Shown here piece after piece: positions 25,183 through 38,658 of a stretch of DNA of 62,525 nt. Both the position numbers and the translations under genes were made by a program. The DNA lies in NCBI GenBank assembly GCA_900088475.1, contig FLMG01001143.1, forward strand, positions 13,258 to 75,782. The letters run 5' to 3'. Origin of the DNA: Hyphochytrium catenoides. Lineage: Eukaryota; Sar; Hyphochytriomycetes; Hyphochytriales; Hyphochytriaceae. Under the pieces are notes generated by a model that saw only the letters and a program-made list of their open reading frames with translations, was not told where the DNA came from and made no database searches. The stretch's first letter is position 1. The number at the start of each line of letters is the position of its first letter.

Positions 25183-27871
25183 CTATCGCTCATATCCCGC
25201 CCGCTTCGGTCGTGATTTGACGACTGACTCGATTGGCGGCAACAGTACAAACTCATTCTCAGTCCGTGGACTGGTGACGACGTCAGTAGCAGTCTTAGTC
25301 TTCTGCTGCTGTATATTCTTTTTCCGCTGGTGCAATTTACCGAAGGGTTCACGTTTAGCCCCTTGAGGCTGGTCGTCCTCTGGCTGCAACGGACCTCTTT
25401 TGCGTTTGTGCATTTCAGTGTTCTCGATGATCTTCAGGTACCGAAATCGTGTCCTAATCTCGGTGACGATAGACTCCGAGATGGCATCACAGTTGGTGAT
25501 GTTTAGCTCCTTCAGCTCCGCACAGTGACAAGTCAGTGCTTCAATACTCTTGGCGGTGATCTTTCGACACCATGTGAGATTGATGACTTGCAGGGCCAGA
25601 CTATCTCTCGCTAAGCTAGTGATACCTTCATCCGTGACCAAGTAGCAGTTTGAGATGTCTAATCTCTCAAGCCAAAGGTTATGACCTATGGCTTTAATGG
25701 CAGTATCTCCGACATTGCGACAAAGCGCTAGGCCAAGATCCTGGACTTTTCTGCACTCATCTACCAGCTTGATAATTGCAGCCTCTGATATGTTGATGCA
25801 CCCGCTAAGATCGAGAGACTGGATAAGTCTGAGCTTCGATTGTATGCAATCGAGTGCAACGTCAGTGATTTGATGGCAATGGGCTAAGCGCAGATGGCGA
25901 ATTTTTTCGCCACGGGGTTGCCCATTGTCTGGATGCTCCGTCAGCCAGATAATTCCTTGGTTGCTGATCAGCTCACAGCCGCTTAGATCTAGAAACTCTA
26001 AGTCAACTGCCCTCTTTGATATCGCCGCCACCCCTATCAGTTTGTTCCGAAGTGAGGTACTTTGCCAAGTAAGGGTCTACACGGGACAACAACGCGCTCG
26101 GGTACCTTCGTCATTAATCCGGGTGCAACCTGAGATATCCACAGTCACCAACGCTCGGAGCATGTTGTTATCTGCTGCAGGGCGACCATCTCCGATGGCA
26201 TCAAACTGGAAAGTGGTGTTGGTTATCTGAGAGCAGTCACTCATTTTCAAAGTCTTCAAGCTCCAGCAGTTATGAGTAATAGCAATGCCAGCACCTATTG
26301 TAAAGGTTAGTATTTCCGGGAAGGACTAAGGGTATCGGAAAGTACCATCAGCCAAATGATCGCAGCTGCTAACATCAAGGACCACCAGCTTAGTGCATCG
26401 TCGAACCAGCCCTATTATGCCCAGATCTGTGATCCTTCGACAGCCCGCCAGATAAAGCTCAGTAAAGAAGGTGCCATCCACCCCTTTGGCTAGAGCGAGT
26501 AAACCTTCACTGGTGATTTGGAGGCAATAGCTCACGTCAAGCTTGACCAGCATTTGGAGCTACAGCCGTCTCACGTTGGTTAAAGTATCATTCAACCATG
26601 ACCTATCAACAAGCCTATACCTGTTCAGCTATGGCCGCCACCGCACGGTCCGTTAAAAGTTCGCAGCCACGTAGGTCAAGGCGTTGAAGCAAGCGGCATC
26701 TATTCAAGGGAACGGGTAGAATAAGTCGAACGCACTCGAAGATCGAAGAGAATTTCACTGAACATACCTCTGGGCGCAAGACTTCAATCCCGAATCCGTG
26801 AGCGCAGAGCACCAACTTACATTAAGAGTCTGCAGTTGTTGACAGTTTTCTCCAAGATGAGTAAGGAGGCGGTCCCTGACCTCCGTCAGCCCCTCTGCTG
26901 CAAACTCTTCAAGGTTGGGCAAAAAGGCAATCGACCTCATGATGGCGTCCTCCTTCAGTTTCTCACACTTACTTATTCGGATTGACTCAAGATCTCTAAG
27001 ATTATCCGCAATAAGCACCAAGTCTTCATCGGCGATATCACAAGAGGAAGACATATCAACAACTTTCCTGGCATCGAACAGCATAATACAGGGGTGAGCT
27101 ACGACGAGACGTCTAGATCTGCTACCCTATTGACCCACCGATTTCCATCTGACTCCTGCAGCAGCACCAGTAACGCGACCACCGAGGGTGATGAGATCTT
27201 GGTGAGCCACGACAGGTCCGTGCTGCCATCTCCGAAAAAGGCGGGCTGGTGGCTCAATACATTCTTTATCATTTCAGCGGCCACTTCCATCTATATTGCA
27301 GCGGTAAGAAGGTAAATCCCTAACTACAGTATGCCTCAAAGACGCGATACCTGGAAAGGATCCACCGTATGGAGCAATGAGAATCGACGTATACATTGTC
27401 CTAGTTCCTCAACAGGGAGATGGTCGGCAAACGAAAAGTTCTTTCGTAATGCAACCACTGCACGATAGGCCTGTATATATACCCCCGTGAGGGTGTGGGG
27501 AAAGAAAGACCGAGAGCTAAGTCGATGCCAATATCTCAGATGACAGCCTTTATGCGCATACCTTGCAGCAAAGGTCCGCATAGCGTCGGTCCGCCGGAAG
27601 AGTACGAATTAACTCCGCAATGGCGGCAGGATTTTCAAGCGTGGATAGGACTTGGATCCCTGCCAGCACCTAGTAAGGGATCGCCAACGTCAGGGTTAAC
27701 AACAAGATGCTGCTCTACAGTCTGAAGGCTTAGCACAGTTAGCTCTACCCTTTGCTCGAATATGCTTGGTGTTACATCTCTAGCAGCGTTTTTTAAGGAG
27801 CAGCACAAATTTTCTGCGAAACTCTTCATTGCTTGAGCGTTATCTGACGCCTGGTGCAGAGCGACTGCCAT
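25183..27871 (-). CDS. Leucine-rich-repeat (RNI/AMN1-type) protein
   Basis: Nine exons join to 711 residues: 27871-27749, 27669-27562, 27470-27351, 27290-27139, 27067-26768, 26699-26621, 26559-26346, 26294-26106, 26033-25183. The first 180 or so residues are helical with no F-box that I can see. Cysteine-type LRRs of about 26 residues follow (LDVSYCLQITSEGL, LDVSSCDHLADG, LDLSGCINISEAAI, LDISNCYLVTDEGI, INLTWCRKI), as in AMN1, Rad7 and Grr1 relatives. The C-terminal tail is basic (HKRKRG, then lysine/glutamine-rich), possibly a nuclear signal. Such horseshoe proteins commonly bind partners in ubiquitin ligases or the exit network; the specific role here is unknown. The ATG at 27871 lies 117 bp downstream of the stop of the preceding same-strand gene. 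Confidence 0.82.
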
Positions 27872-27988
27872 ATGTCGGGATGCCTGATCGAGAATTCTCT
27901 CTACAACATTGCACGTGGGCCAGTAAGAGATAGTGATATAACCATTAGCCAGGCGGCAAGAAAAGGAAACAACTACTAAACCCCCAGT

Positions 27989-30900
27989 TTAAAAACCCGG
28001 TAGGACCTGACGTGGCGCTTCTGCTTTGGGTGCCTGAAATGTAATGAACCCGCACCCGCTCTCCGGGAAGACAGGATAGATACACTGCGACTTGTGCCAC
28101 CATGCCATCCCAGTGTTTAGTACCGGACCGACTCCCTGACGAAGAGCAGGATCCTCCTATGCGAAGAGGCTTGGCAACCTACGTTGGACAAGTCAAAGAT
28201 GAAGTTATCCTGAAAAAGCTCCAACAATGCACCCTACCATCTCCTCCGCAAGGGCTCTCTCCTCCAAATCCTCTAGAATCCAATCTTCCCGTTGCGCTTT
28301 AGACTTCTTCTCTATAACGTCGGTCTTCGCCATGTACAGCTGCTCGATGTAGTCCACTTTAATTTTTTGGGTTATTTCCTTCTTCGACGGTACCGCTATT
28401 TCTACATAGCAGATAATCTCAATTCCTGGTATTTACCATGCAACACGAAGCGAAGGAGGCTCATGCAACCTATATTACCTTTATTCTGTAATCGTTTCAT
28501 TTCAAAGGCGTCGAGAGCCTGCCGACTCTGGGTAACAAGGTACCGCGCTCCAGCCTGCAAGACGGAAACAGGCGCAGGCAGCCAGTGGGTAACGAAGAAT
28601 GGCACGTAAAAAGGAAGACATACCTTCGACTCAAAGAAAGCGTCCGATTCCGCCCTTGCCTCGTCTTTTGCAGCGTCTCTAGCTATTGACTCTTTCCTAG
28701 TGAGTTCCTCTTCGTCTTTCACCTATGTCTGCTGGTTACCAAGCTTAACCGGTGCAACATAAAACGAAGTTATTCCTACCCTCTTGCTACGCTTGTTTTT
28801 GACCATAGATATCAGGAGATGCCGGAGCTCCCTAGGACGAATATATGAAAGTTGAAGAACTCATCAGCAACAGAAATGGCTGCAGGATGCTTCATACAGT
28901 GCTAACGGAAAAACGCACCTTTGTTTCTCAAGTCTACCATTGACGTAGAGAAAGACATTCGTGCCATCAAAACTTCCTACCACATGGGTCCAAAGCCCGG
29001 CCTGAGCTTGAGGACCCGTAAGGCGTACCTGAAGACTCCGCTCGCAGACAACGAAACACCAAGTCTCGTCCTTTGTCAATATTATTGAGAACTTTCCCAT
29101 CGCCACGCAGACTCTAACCGTGCCTTTAGCTCCGTTCGGCCTGGCCCAGCACTCCGCGGAGAAATGCTGGTCAGACGTTTCTGGTTTAGCGGCGCAAGAC
29201 GGAGTCAGTCAAATTGCAGGGCTATTTTTGCACGGCTGGCCTTACTTATATGCAGTGGTTCATAGTAGTTAAAGTCCACGCGGCTTTCGGACTCGCGCTT
29301 CATCTCTATGGCGAGATTAAGTTCCTCATTTACGATTGGTCCTTTGCATTCTAAGCCCACCGACTTCTCATATACCCTGCGAAGACAAGAGTATCCTGTA
29401 ATTCTCCTCTGCACAGCAAAGACAGGAGGAACAGGGAGATCGAAAGATGAAGGTCATACCCTGTTAGTTGTTCTCCCGCGTCACCCCAGTTCTTGGCAAA
29501 AGCAGCTCCCCGTCTCTCAGTGAACCTCCAGTACCCCACTGGTCGATCCTCCAGCACTAGACGATGGTACAATTGTTCTTGAACAACCTAAATCGCAAAC
29601 GTTATTATGTAAAACGCCTTCTGCCACCAACAATCGCAGGACCTTTGCGGAACTTGTGAGCCACCGTCCTAGTGAAAGCTCCAGCATTGGGGTGTTGCCT
29701 TTAGTCCTGCAAATCAGCCTTTGACGATTGATAAGATCATCCACGGTGAGTTGAAAGCCTGCTGGATTGAGAGAAAGACTGTCAAGGGTGTCTGGCTGCA
29801 TCTGAAAGCCCATCATCTCTTGCATCCGCTGCATGATATAAGGCAATCGAGGTATTGAAGTCTGATGTAGATTCCATCTTTCTACCCTTGATATACTGCA
29901 ATCTCCAAACCGTGACCTGGTGATAGAAAAGACCTATCAGCTACTTAATACGGCCGAGAGGTACGCCAATTGTTGACTTGACGTGTCATACCGCAGCCCA
30001 AGGAAAACCTCAGTGAACCAGAAGTCATAGTAGCCCGAACATGCTCCCGTCAGCTTGTTGAGTAGGTCCAGTAGGAGACCATATTGAAGATGAGGGGTGA
30101 CAACCTTCGTGGTTTTGGCAAGCTCTCGCAACTGGAATCGGATCAGGTTTTTAACAGTCCTCGCAACCATTTCTGCCAGGATCAGCGACCGCAGCTCAGA
30201 TGAGTTTTCTTCTTTATCAACCTCTCCTGCGAAGACCTGTGCACGATGTACGTTACCACCGACGGTGCAGCGGCCGACGTAGGAATTATGAACGCAGCTC
30301 ACCTCAACGTCTCGACAAGAATCTCCCATGTACGGGCGGTTCAGGTATATTAGTTTGTCTGAAAACTCATCTTTTAAATCGGTGCTCACACGATAGAGCT
30401 CGCCCTTAATTCTCAGCTAAATAAGAAGGAGTACATCTTTAGACAAAGAGAGTGTGAGGACATGGATTGGAGTCACCTGTCGTCCGCGTCCAGTTTCCTG
30501 CGTCAGGTCCTCACTTGTCAGTACTCTACGGTCGCCATACATTAGTGTGACTGTTCCCCGTAACTTGACCCAAAAGCACTTGCGCAGAAGTCCAAGATGC
30601 CGAATATTGATTCCCCTCCGATGCATTTCCCCTGTCAGGTCCAGTCCAGCTAGTGTAGTGCGGCCAGCCAAGAGCTGGGCAAACGCAGGCACAGTCTCCT
30701 CAAGCAGCCTAGAAGAGCAAGGTATAGTGAGTTCTGGGTGGGGCGAAGCTTGAAACGTTATCGGAGAGGGTCAGGACGTATTACTGTCCTGGTACCTCCT
30801 GGTTGCTTCTGCAACTCTTTCAATATGCTCCTCAGCATCCGGCATGTGAAAGGTGATAAGGTTGTTAGCATCGGACGAGAGCGGTTGATCGTTCTGCTTT

Positions 30901-33900
30901 AAATACTCAGGTCTCAGAAACCTCCATAAAATCGACATCCCTCTCTCCACCTTCGGGAGATGGTCGGACACTAGAAAGGGGCAGAGAAGGTAAGCGTTAT
31001 AACGTAAGTTTTCTCTATATGTTTACATACCAAGAGGGTCCTCAGGAGGAAAGGTTCTGGCAAAGTTTGTCAAGAAGAAGGAGCCGTCGTGTCCCAAATA
31101 GCCTCGGGTATCACAGGGAGTGTACAGAGTCCGCATCGTCATATCTTTACTACCTATACCAAATAAACCGGTAAGAGGGATTGGCGTAGAGCAAACTAGA
31201 CGACGACATACCTTTGACATGGTGCTTTGCAAGGCGTAACTTTTCTGCAACGGCTTCCAACTTCATGTCCAACAGTTTGTTACTATTGACTACCGTCGCT
31301 CCTTTGTCGGAAGTGCCTAGCACCAATTCTAGCTCCGTTTGTTTCAGCTCGCCATTATCTGTGACTCGAGTAGTAACGATGGGCAGTACGGAGCTAGCAT
31401 GCACTCGAAAGCCACAAATGTCGATGGTTGCTTGTAAAGGGACCACGATGTCTGGCAGCCCCAAGGCAATATATGCTGCAGAGCCTCTGATATCACTACC
31501 GTGAAACTTTGCCGCATATTCATCGGAGCCGTTGAAGACACCGTGATCATCGACGCCGATTTTGAAACGGATATTTGACGCCTAACAGTTGTAACGTTTT
31601 AGACTAACGACCAGGACTAAGTATGAAGCAAACATCGCATTTGAGAAATAGCAACAAACTATCCTCGGGAGAGTCGTAAGAAAGAATACTAGAAGATGCC
31701 TATTTGGCCCCACAATAAATTTATAGCGTCTGCGATTGCGCACTCCATCCTGGCGTCCATCGGTGGGTTTCTCAACGGCCGGTTTGATGGTCTTCATGTG
31801 AATTGGGAGGAAAAGCTCATCGATAATGGTTTCCGCATGTTTCAGTGCGACATCCATAAAATCTTGATAAACAGAATGGAGCTGTTCATACTTCGTACGT
31901 CCTTCTTCAGCCGTATTCTCAAGAAGAGCCATGGCTGCAGCGTGCCTGCGTTGCAGAGGACCGACTTTAGGTAGAGTATTTTAGCAGAGATTTGATACAA
32001 GCACTCGCGACCTTTCATGCCAGTTCGTCCTATGTGCCTGTTGCAGATCTAGCTTCTCCGGATTGAAAGTTGGCTCAGACTTTATCAATGCATCTTCGAG
32101 AGCTTGCTCTGCCGCGGAAAAGGCATGTATTGCTATGCTTGTCGCTCTAATGGCCTCCAGCATCGCCCTTTGCTTACGCTCATAGTCATCCTTTTTCGCA
32201 GCAATTTCTCTCGTCGCCTGCCCACAAAATTCGCCATTAGTAGTTCATATTTGCCTGCATGGAAAATAACCAAAGCTCTACCATTTGTGAGCTGCTGGCA
32301 CCGGAAATTAAAGCTTTGGCAACCATCCCTCCCTTGCGAAGATTTGCTTTGTTTGTGAGGAAGGACTTCTCTCCCTCCTTCAGGGCCAGGTACTCAATGA
32401 TCTTATCGTGCTGTCTCCTCATATCCTCTGTCCTATTGTGAGAGCGTGTCAAGCTACTGGTAGAAGGTGGGTAGAGCGTGCCAAATAGAGCTTCCACTAG
32501 TAAAATGGGAGGAAAGAACTTTTACCTTGATGCCAAGAGTCCATACTCAAAATCACTATGGTAGATGTTTATGAGCGCTGTGGCCACTTCCCGGGCTCCT
32601 CTTCGTATACGAAAATGGTTCTGCGAATAAGACGTTATCATGATACCAGACTGCTGCACCTTTATGCCACCACGCTTCGTAGTACTCTACCTCAAGGTCC
32701 CACTGCAGGGCCTCCATATCTATAAACCTGCTTCTGCCCTTTCTAAAATTGTTGACATAGTCTAACAACAGGCGTTTCGTGGGTAGCTCAAGCAAGAGCT
32801 GATCCACCTTGTACCGCGACATACTTGCAGAAACGGATTGTAGCCTATAGAAGATGGAGAGGAAATGAGACCATAGAATCAAAGCTGCCCACGACATTAT
32901 CTTTTACACCTTGCCATTAGCATATCCGTCGGTGGCTGGGGATCCCCAAGCTCTTCAGCGGCTTCTAGCTCGTCAGAGGAGAGGCCAATCCGATAAAGCG
33001 AAGATGGGAACTCCCCGGCAATCATCTTCTTTACTCTAGTGCGGGTGAGGTCCTCACGAACCGTGTCCGGGTCCACAAGCTGGTCTTTATACATTGCGAT
33101 AAGACGAGGAATGTCTACTACCCCAAAGTCTTCGTTCTTCCCAGTGCATAGGTCTTGCATCGGTATCACGGTAGGCTCTGGATCCCTGGATTCTTGAAGT
33201 TGCGTTTCTATCCCCAATTTGAACGTCGCTTTAGAGTCTGCCACTGTGTTTGTGGACTCTTGCCCAACAAATCCTTCAGCGAATTCTTTACCCTTGAACA
33301 CTGCGAATCCAGAAAAACTATAGGTCAGTGCCGTGCTGAAGAGTACAAGTATCATCGACATTGTGGTACCAGCTTCTTCCTCTGGGTCGAAACGCTCTAC
33401 TGCTTGCTGAAGAAAAGTGGTCGGTACTTTCGAGGTGACCGCTTGTTCGATCAGGAGTTGGACTTCCTTCGAGACTGATGCCTGGCCTCCAGTTAGGTGA
33501 TATCCCTTGTCTTTTTCCATCTCCGCAAAGCGTTGGATGACCTATCATTATCGTGAGGATGTCAAGTGTAAGACGTCAAGGCCTTTTCCTGCTCCTAGAA
33601 CGTCAATGATTTTCTCCAAAGTCATATGAACACTTAGGAAAGAAGATAGGATAATAGGTGATAGAGCAAATGAGGTATCGCCTCACCTCTTTAAGTGCCT
33701 CCTGGACTTCCTCCTCTGTCATCAACCTGAAAACGAAGTCCCTGTCCACGGGATGGCCCGCCGCTCGAAGTTTCATTTGTCTCATCCTCACCCTAGCGTC
33801 AAACTTCATTTTGGAAACTCCGGTACCCTAATACATTAGCCTGCGTTGAGTCATTAGGTCACCATCCTTTGGCGCAACCATAAATACCTTGTCTTTCGCT

Positions 33901-36900
33901 AGCCAGTCACTTTCAATTTTATCCCGTACTTCTTGTAAAGCTATTGCCTTGGCGTGATAGAATGCAAACTTCCGCCTAATAAATAGAGCCTTCGCCTTTC
34001 CCATGCGCATTCTAGCGGCAGACTGAATCCTGAAGCACTAGTTAATACTGAGTTTGAGAGTTGAGATACAGGAGATTAGTAAGCCCCAACCTTATGGCTG
34101 CTTGTCGCTCCAAGACGCCGATGCAATACCGCAAGTTTGCTAGATGTCCATGAGACAATGGGATAACATTTGAGAACTTGCTCTTTCCTTTCACAAGGTA
34201 TTTGGAGTAGTCTGCCTTTGTTGGGTCGTCAGATCCCATAGCTAAGGCTTTGATGTGACATGCCGTTTTCAGCCCTGGGTTAAGGCAATGTCTATATGTA
34301 AGATAATCTCTGGCTATCCTGTGCTTCAGGTCCGTCAAGCCCAGAACGCCCAGCTCATAGAGATGAACTATCCCCATGTTCTGTCGCTGATACCTGTAAT
34401 AGGAAAGGGTGAGGTAACGCTTGTGCTGGAGTGGCCAGGCAGATGACCCATAACCAGCTCCCAGTTTTGAGGGGCAGGTTGGCATCATATATTCTCACAA
34501 TTCAGGTTGCTTTGCAGACGAGAAAATAGACGTAGTTTGAGTTGCATGCGATGCGAGTCACCTGCTATGATAATCATGCTCCCAGTGAGTATGGAAGAGC
34601 TGACTTAGAGCCTGAGACGCGCCGAGAACATCGGAGGCCCATAGTAAAAAGTCGGCCCAACTCATTGAAAAAGCACAAGCTTCCTGGTCCATAACATCCT
34701 CCTCTGGCGGAGCGCTAGGGTTGCTCCGCCATCTCGGCTCTTCAAGCGCGTATTTGCGAGCTCTCCAAGTAATTCGATCAATCAGGTCGTCCAACTCTAT
34801 TTGACGAACCCGAATTTGCCCAAAGGCAAAGAGCACGATAACCAGCGACCTTAACAACTCGCGGAAGCTGTCGAACGGCAAAACATTTTGCAAGAGCGGT
34901 GCTCTTACTGTTCCCTTCGGGTCTCGCAGGGCTGGAAGCGTTCCGGAAAAGACAGAGTAGAGAAAATAGAGCTTTTGGCGCAATCCATCATCCGCCAGAG
35001 TGGTCAGGGCGACGAGTAGTTCGTCATACTCCACAAAGAAGAACTCCGTTAGCGTAAACCGGCTGGTTAACACCTCGAACAAGGGAAGGAACCGCCCTTC
35101 AAGCTCCTCAATTCTCTTGGATGATACCTATAAGGACCAAGCAACGTGAACCATGGAGGCGGAGATACGACGGGGCCTTATTGCAGATGATCGCGATTGC
35201 TGCATATTTTATATCATTTACCATAAAGCCTTCTACTTCCTCAAAATGGCCCAGCGCTCTTTGAAGAACAGCTTCCTTCGAGCGCACCTTTGACGATGGT
35301 AAGGGTAAGGGGTCAACAAACAAGAAACCCTTGAGTTAGTAAAAGAAGGCTTACCTCTGCTTCGACTGTAAGAAGTTGTGAGCGAAATTGGGCTTCCTTG
35401 CCTTTAGAACTCTTCAGTACAGCTTGCTGTAGCTTCTCTGCTTCCTCCTGCAAAGACATTTCGTGTGAAGAACAAGGTTTTCCAACAAGACCGTTGGATT
35501 TTCGGATATGTGAAGTATAACTCACAAGTTCTCTTTTCGCTTTCTGAACCGCTGAGGTGATGTCTTCTAAACGGTCGGTAGCCATATGGACAAGCCATCG
35601 ACCCTTCGGATAGTCTCCGGCCAGCATCTGGCTGATTCGGTGCCTCAAATTAAGGCGTTCGGCAACAACCTTGTGCACCTGTTGAAAAAAATAAGGTGCC
35701 AGAAGCAATTATAATATTAGGCTATCGCCTCTCACCTCCTCCTCTGCCATTCGGATCTTTTCCGCGCATTGCTTCTTTTCCTCTCTTTCTCTTGCCAGTA
35801 AAGCCGACTCTTTCGTCCGGCATTCATAAAAGAACATGTCCTCTGGAGGCAAGGTCTTCTCTGCATTCCTACGGCGGCGTACGCGGTAGCAAGTAAGTTT
35901 GATTGGCAGAGCACCTCAGTATGAGTGAAGACGGTGGTCAATGTGCGTTGTCTACAAAAATAGGGGTTTCCTGTCACTCACTCTTTTTGTCTCAGCAGAA
36001 CCGTTCGCTCCTTCTCCAGACTTTTCATCACGCTTATCTCCTTATTTTGAAGGTTCTTCACCGTTTCGTTCAGTTCAGATATTTTGATATCAAGCGACGT
36101 CTCGCTGGCCTTGATCTGACCCTCCTCTATGGCTTTAGCTAGATCCTCGGCCTTGTCTTGATCCTTAGCATATCTTTTGCGGACCTCTTCTGTACGTTCT
36201 ATTCTGTAGCCGAAGAATACGGGCGATAGCAGGGATGGGTCAAATTCCGCGGGCAGGGTCCTCTTCTGGATTCGCGGCTCCTTTAGGCTGTTCTTCTGGC
36301 CCTGAATGGGGTCATCCCCTAATGTACAAGGGCAAAGGGCAGTGTTACTGGTCGAGGAAGGGAAAGACAATGGTCTTCAGGCGGTCGATATATGGAGTCA
36401 GGTCGGTCAAGTCCTTGTGTACCGCACGGTGTCTTACCACTTTCCTTCGTCAAATTATTGGCGTCACTCTTTGATCCGCTTCCTCTGCCATTGTTATCTT
36501 GACTGGCCTGAACCTCAATTATAGTAGCCGAGCCTTCATCAGGTTCTTGCTCCTCAACCTCGGAATCTGAGTCGCTCTCACTGTCGTCAGTGTAGCCGTC
36601 AAATTCATACTTTTGCTTTGGAGGGAGGACAATGTCTCCCTACACCGAGCACGGGACAAAGTTTAGCTATCTCCATTTGGAGCAATCTATGCCCTATAAT
36701 CTATAATGACTCCCAACTCTTCCATTTGCTCGATATGCTTCACTATTTGACACCCATGTGCCTATTCCTCGTCCCCTGTCCGCATGGGGTCTCCACGGCC
36801 TTTAGCCATGTTGTGAGGATGGCAAATGTACCGTATTTTGCCCTCGCCAGTGGGAAAAAGGAGACACAACGCCGTCTCTCCACCTCCTGACCGGTCAAGC

Positions 36901-38180
36901 ATAAGCTTGTCGCCCGGTCCTGAGGGTTAGCCTTCGTCGACATCTTTCTCCTCATTTTGAAGCCCATCTAACTTCTTCCTTACCTTCCGGTACTCTGCAA
37001 GCTTCTCATAGAGCTTCTCATCCGTTGTAAGGTGATAACCAAGCGCGGCAGGGTGGACCGATTCGAATCTCTGCTCTCTCTCTCTATCCAAACTCAGCTG
37101 CATAATTCTGCGCGCTGCCTGGAAGTATAACCCCCAGGTGACCCGCCTGTCCTTCTCAAGAAGTATCAGGCGCTTCTCAAGAAGCTCCCTTTGCCCTAGG
37201 GATTGTTTAGAACATGAGTACGTGAGGTTCAGGTAATTGAGTTTCTTCTTACCGTTACTCGCCTCTGACGTGTCGGTAAACGAGGTCAGGTTGGCAAGGG
37301 CAAGCTTAGTCTCTCTAATTTTCTCTTCCTGCATTGAGCGTATCTGCCTCATGCATTCCGTTACTTCCAAGATCGTCCAACCACGGAACTCTTGAAAGAG
37401 CTGCTGGAAGGAGTTTAGCTTCTTCTCTTACAGCTCCTTGACGTATAAGCTAATACATGCCTTACCTTGCCCTCAAGGAAGCCCTTGCGGATATGAGGGT
37501 GGACCACATGGTCCATCCCCGCGGGTTCGGAAAACCCGATACCCATAGAGAGGCGGTGGTGCTCAACAGGCGTTGGACATTAGCTTCAACCTACGTTTGG
37601 AAATTAAGGTGCGTTCTCTTTCTTTCGCTTGCCTAGCGTAGGTGAAGAGATGCTTCTATCCATCTCCCCACATACCATTTGCCCTTCCTCATTTTCCTGG
37701 GCATACTCCTCTCCACGGATCTGTGGGAGGCTCGGTCTAAGTAGACCATCGAGATGCCATTCCCCAATGGGGTCAATCAAAGCGGTCGATATCCTGCCGC
37801 GCCTGCTGCGCTAGCATTATATCTGGCTAACTTGGCTATCGAACCTAGGACGCGATAAAGTGCCAAGAGAAGCTTCAATCTTCAACCGAGGACTCCCGAT
37901 GAAGCGTCATAAAAGGGGAATGTTTCCTATCAACCTTTCCATGAGGAAAACATTCCCTCTTCCTAAAGATATGTGTATTACCTGTAATTTCACAAATCTT
38001 CCTTCGGAAATCTTTCCGCCGGGTGTCCTTTCATATCTCACATCATCAAATTTGTTGATTGGAATACCTTGATCAGTGCCATCAGCTCATCATTCATCAA
38101 CGCCTGCCTGGACTGCAAACTGTTGGCAGATAACTAGAGGGAGATCCTTGCTGAGCAGCGCGTCTGCATTGGTAGGGCAT
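27989..38180 (-). CDS. Very large coiled-coil protein with CLU-like core and LamG-like domain
   Basis: Dozens of short exons on the minus strand, stop TAA at 27989, probably over 2,000 residues. Coding begins somewhere between about 37570 and 38180; early exons include one with INKFDDVRYERTPGGK (about 38000) and one with GEWHLDGLLRPSLPQ (about 37730). The order is: charged coiled coils (37370-35110), a helical segment with EYDELLVALTTLADDG (35040), more coiled coils, then a CLU-like core. The core reads TRGYLGHDGSFFLTNFARTFPPEDP (31100, written here only as landmark), RPEYLKQ, EMHRRGINIRHLGLL (30620) and RSLILAEMVARTVKNLIRF (30160). A LamG/concanavalin-like domain follows (DRPVGYWRF, FNYYEPLHI, GLWTHVVGSFDGTNVFLYVNG at 29550-28930), then a coiled-coil tail. 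CLU proteins handle mitochondrial distribution and mRNAs; this architecture is different. It could be two adjacent genes, though exons are continuous. Confidence 0.62.
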
Positions 38181-38658
38181 GACTAAGTAAAGGATGAGGG
38201 CCTAACCAAGAGTCAGACGAGCTAGAACCACGCTGCCTGCTGCTCATTTTAATGGTGGTGAGTGATTGAGGGGCACCGCAACTTAAGATTCTTGGTCTTA
38301 TAGTGCACCTAGTATCCGGCCTCTATGGGATCTTTAGGAAGCATCCTTCTGAAATTTATATCGCCCACAGGATGAGATTCACTTTGTTAAAGATCAACCT
38401 GGTTTGAGGATGGTACGTGAGCAGTGCTTAGGTGTGTTCTTGCCAATAGAGTTGTCACTTGATTAACATCTGGTATATAATACGAGAACATGGGATGCTT
38501 GGGTCGGGGTCCACGAGCTGTCGGCTAGTTGCTATTGGGATCGCTTATTTAGGAAAGCTAGATCATTTGTTTGATTGCTGGGGTGCTACCCAATTTCTAT
38601 CGCTGGATGGAAGTATGAATCAGTATATCGACAGTTGAGCCTATCAGCCAACAGTGCC

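Noticed and set aside
27872-27988. Upstream extension of the LRR protein (NGYITISYWPTCNVVERILDQ)
   Set aside because: The frame is open back to a TAA without an ATG, overlaps the 3' end of the neighbour, and the ATG at 27871 explains the product without it.
38586-38658. Longer last exon of the EF-hand gene (VIHERLREQLPWAYEALL, stop at 38586)
   Set aside because: It needs a splice phase that the only visible donor cannot supply; the phase-0 join gives the shorter ending.
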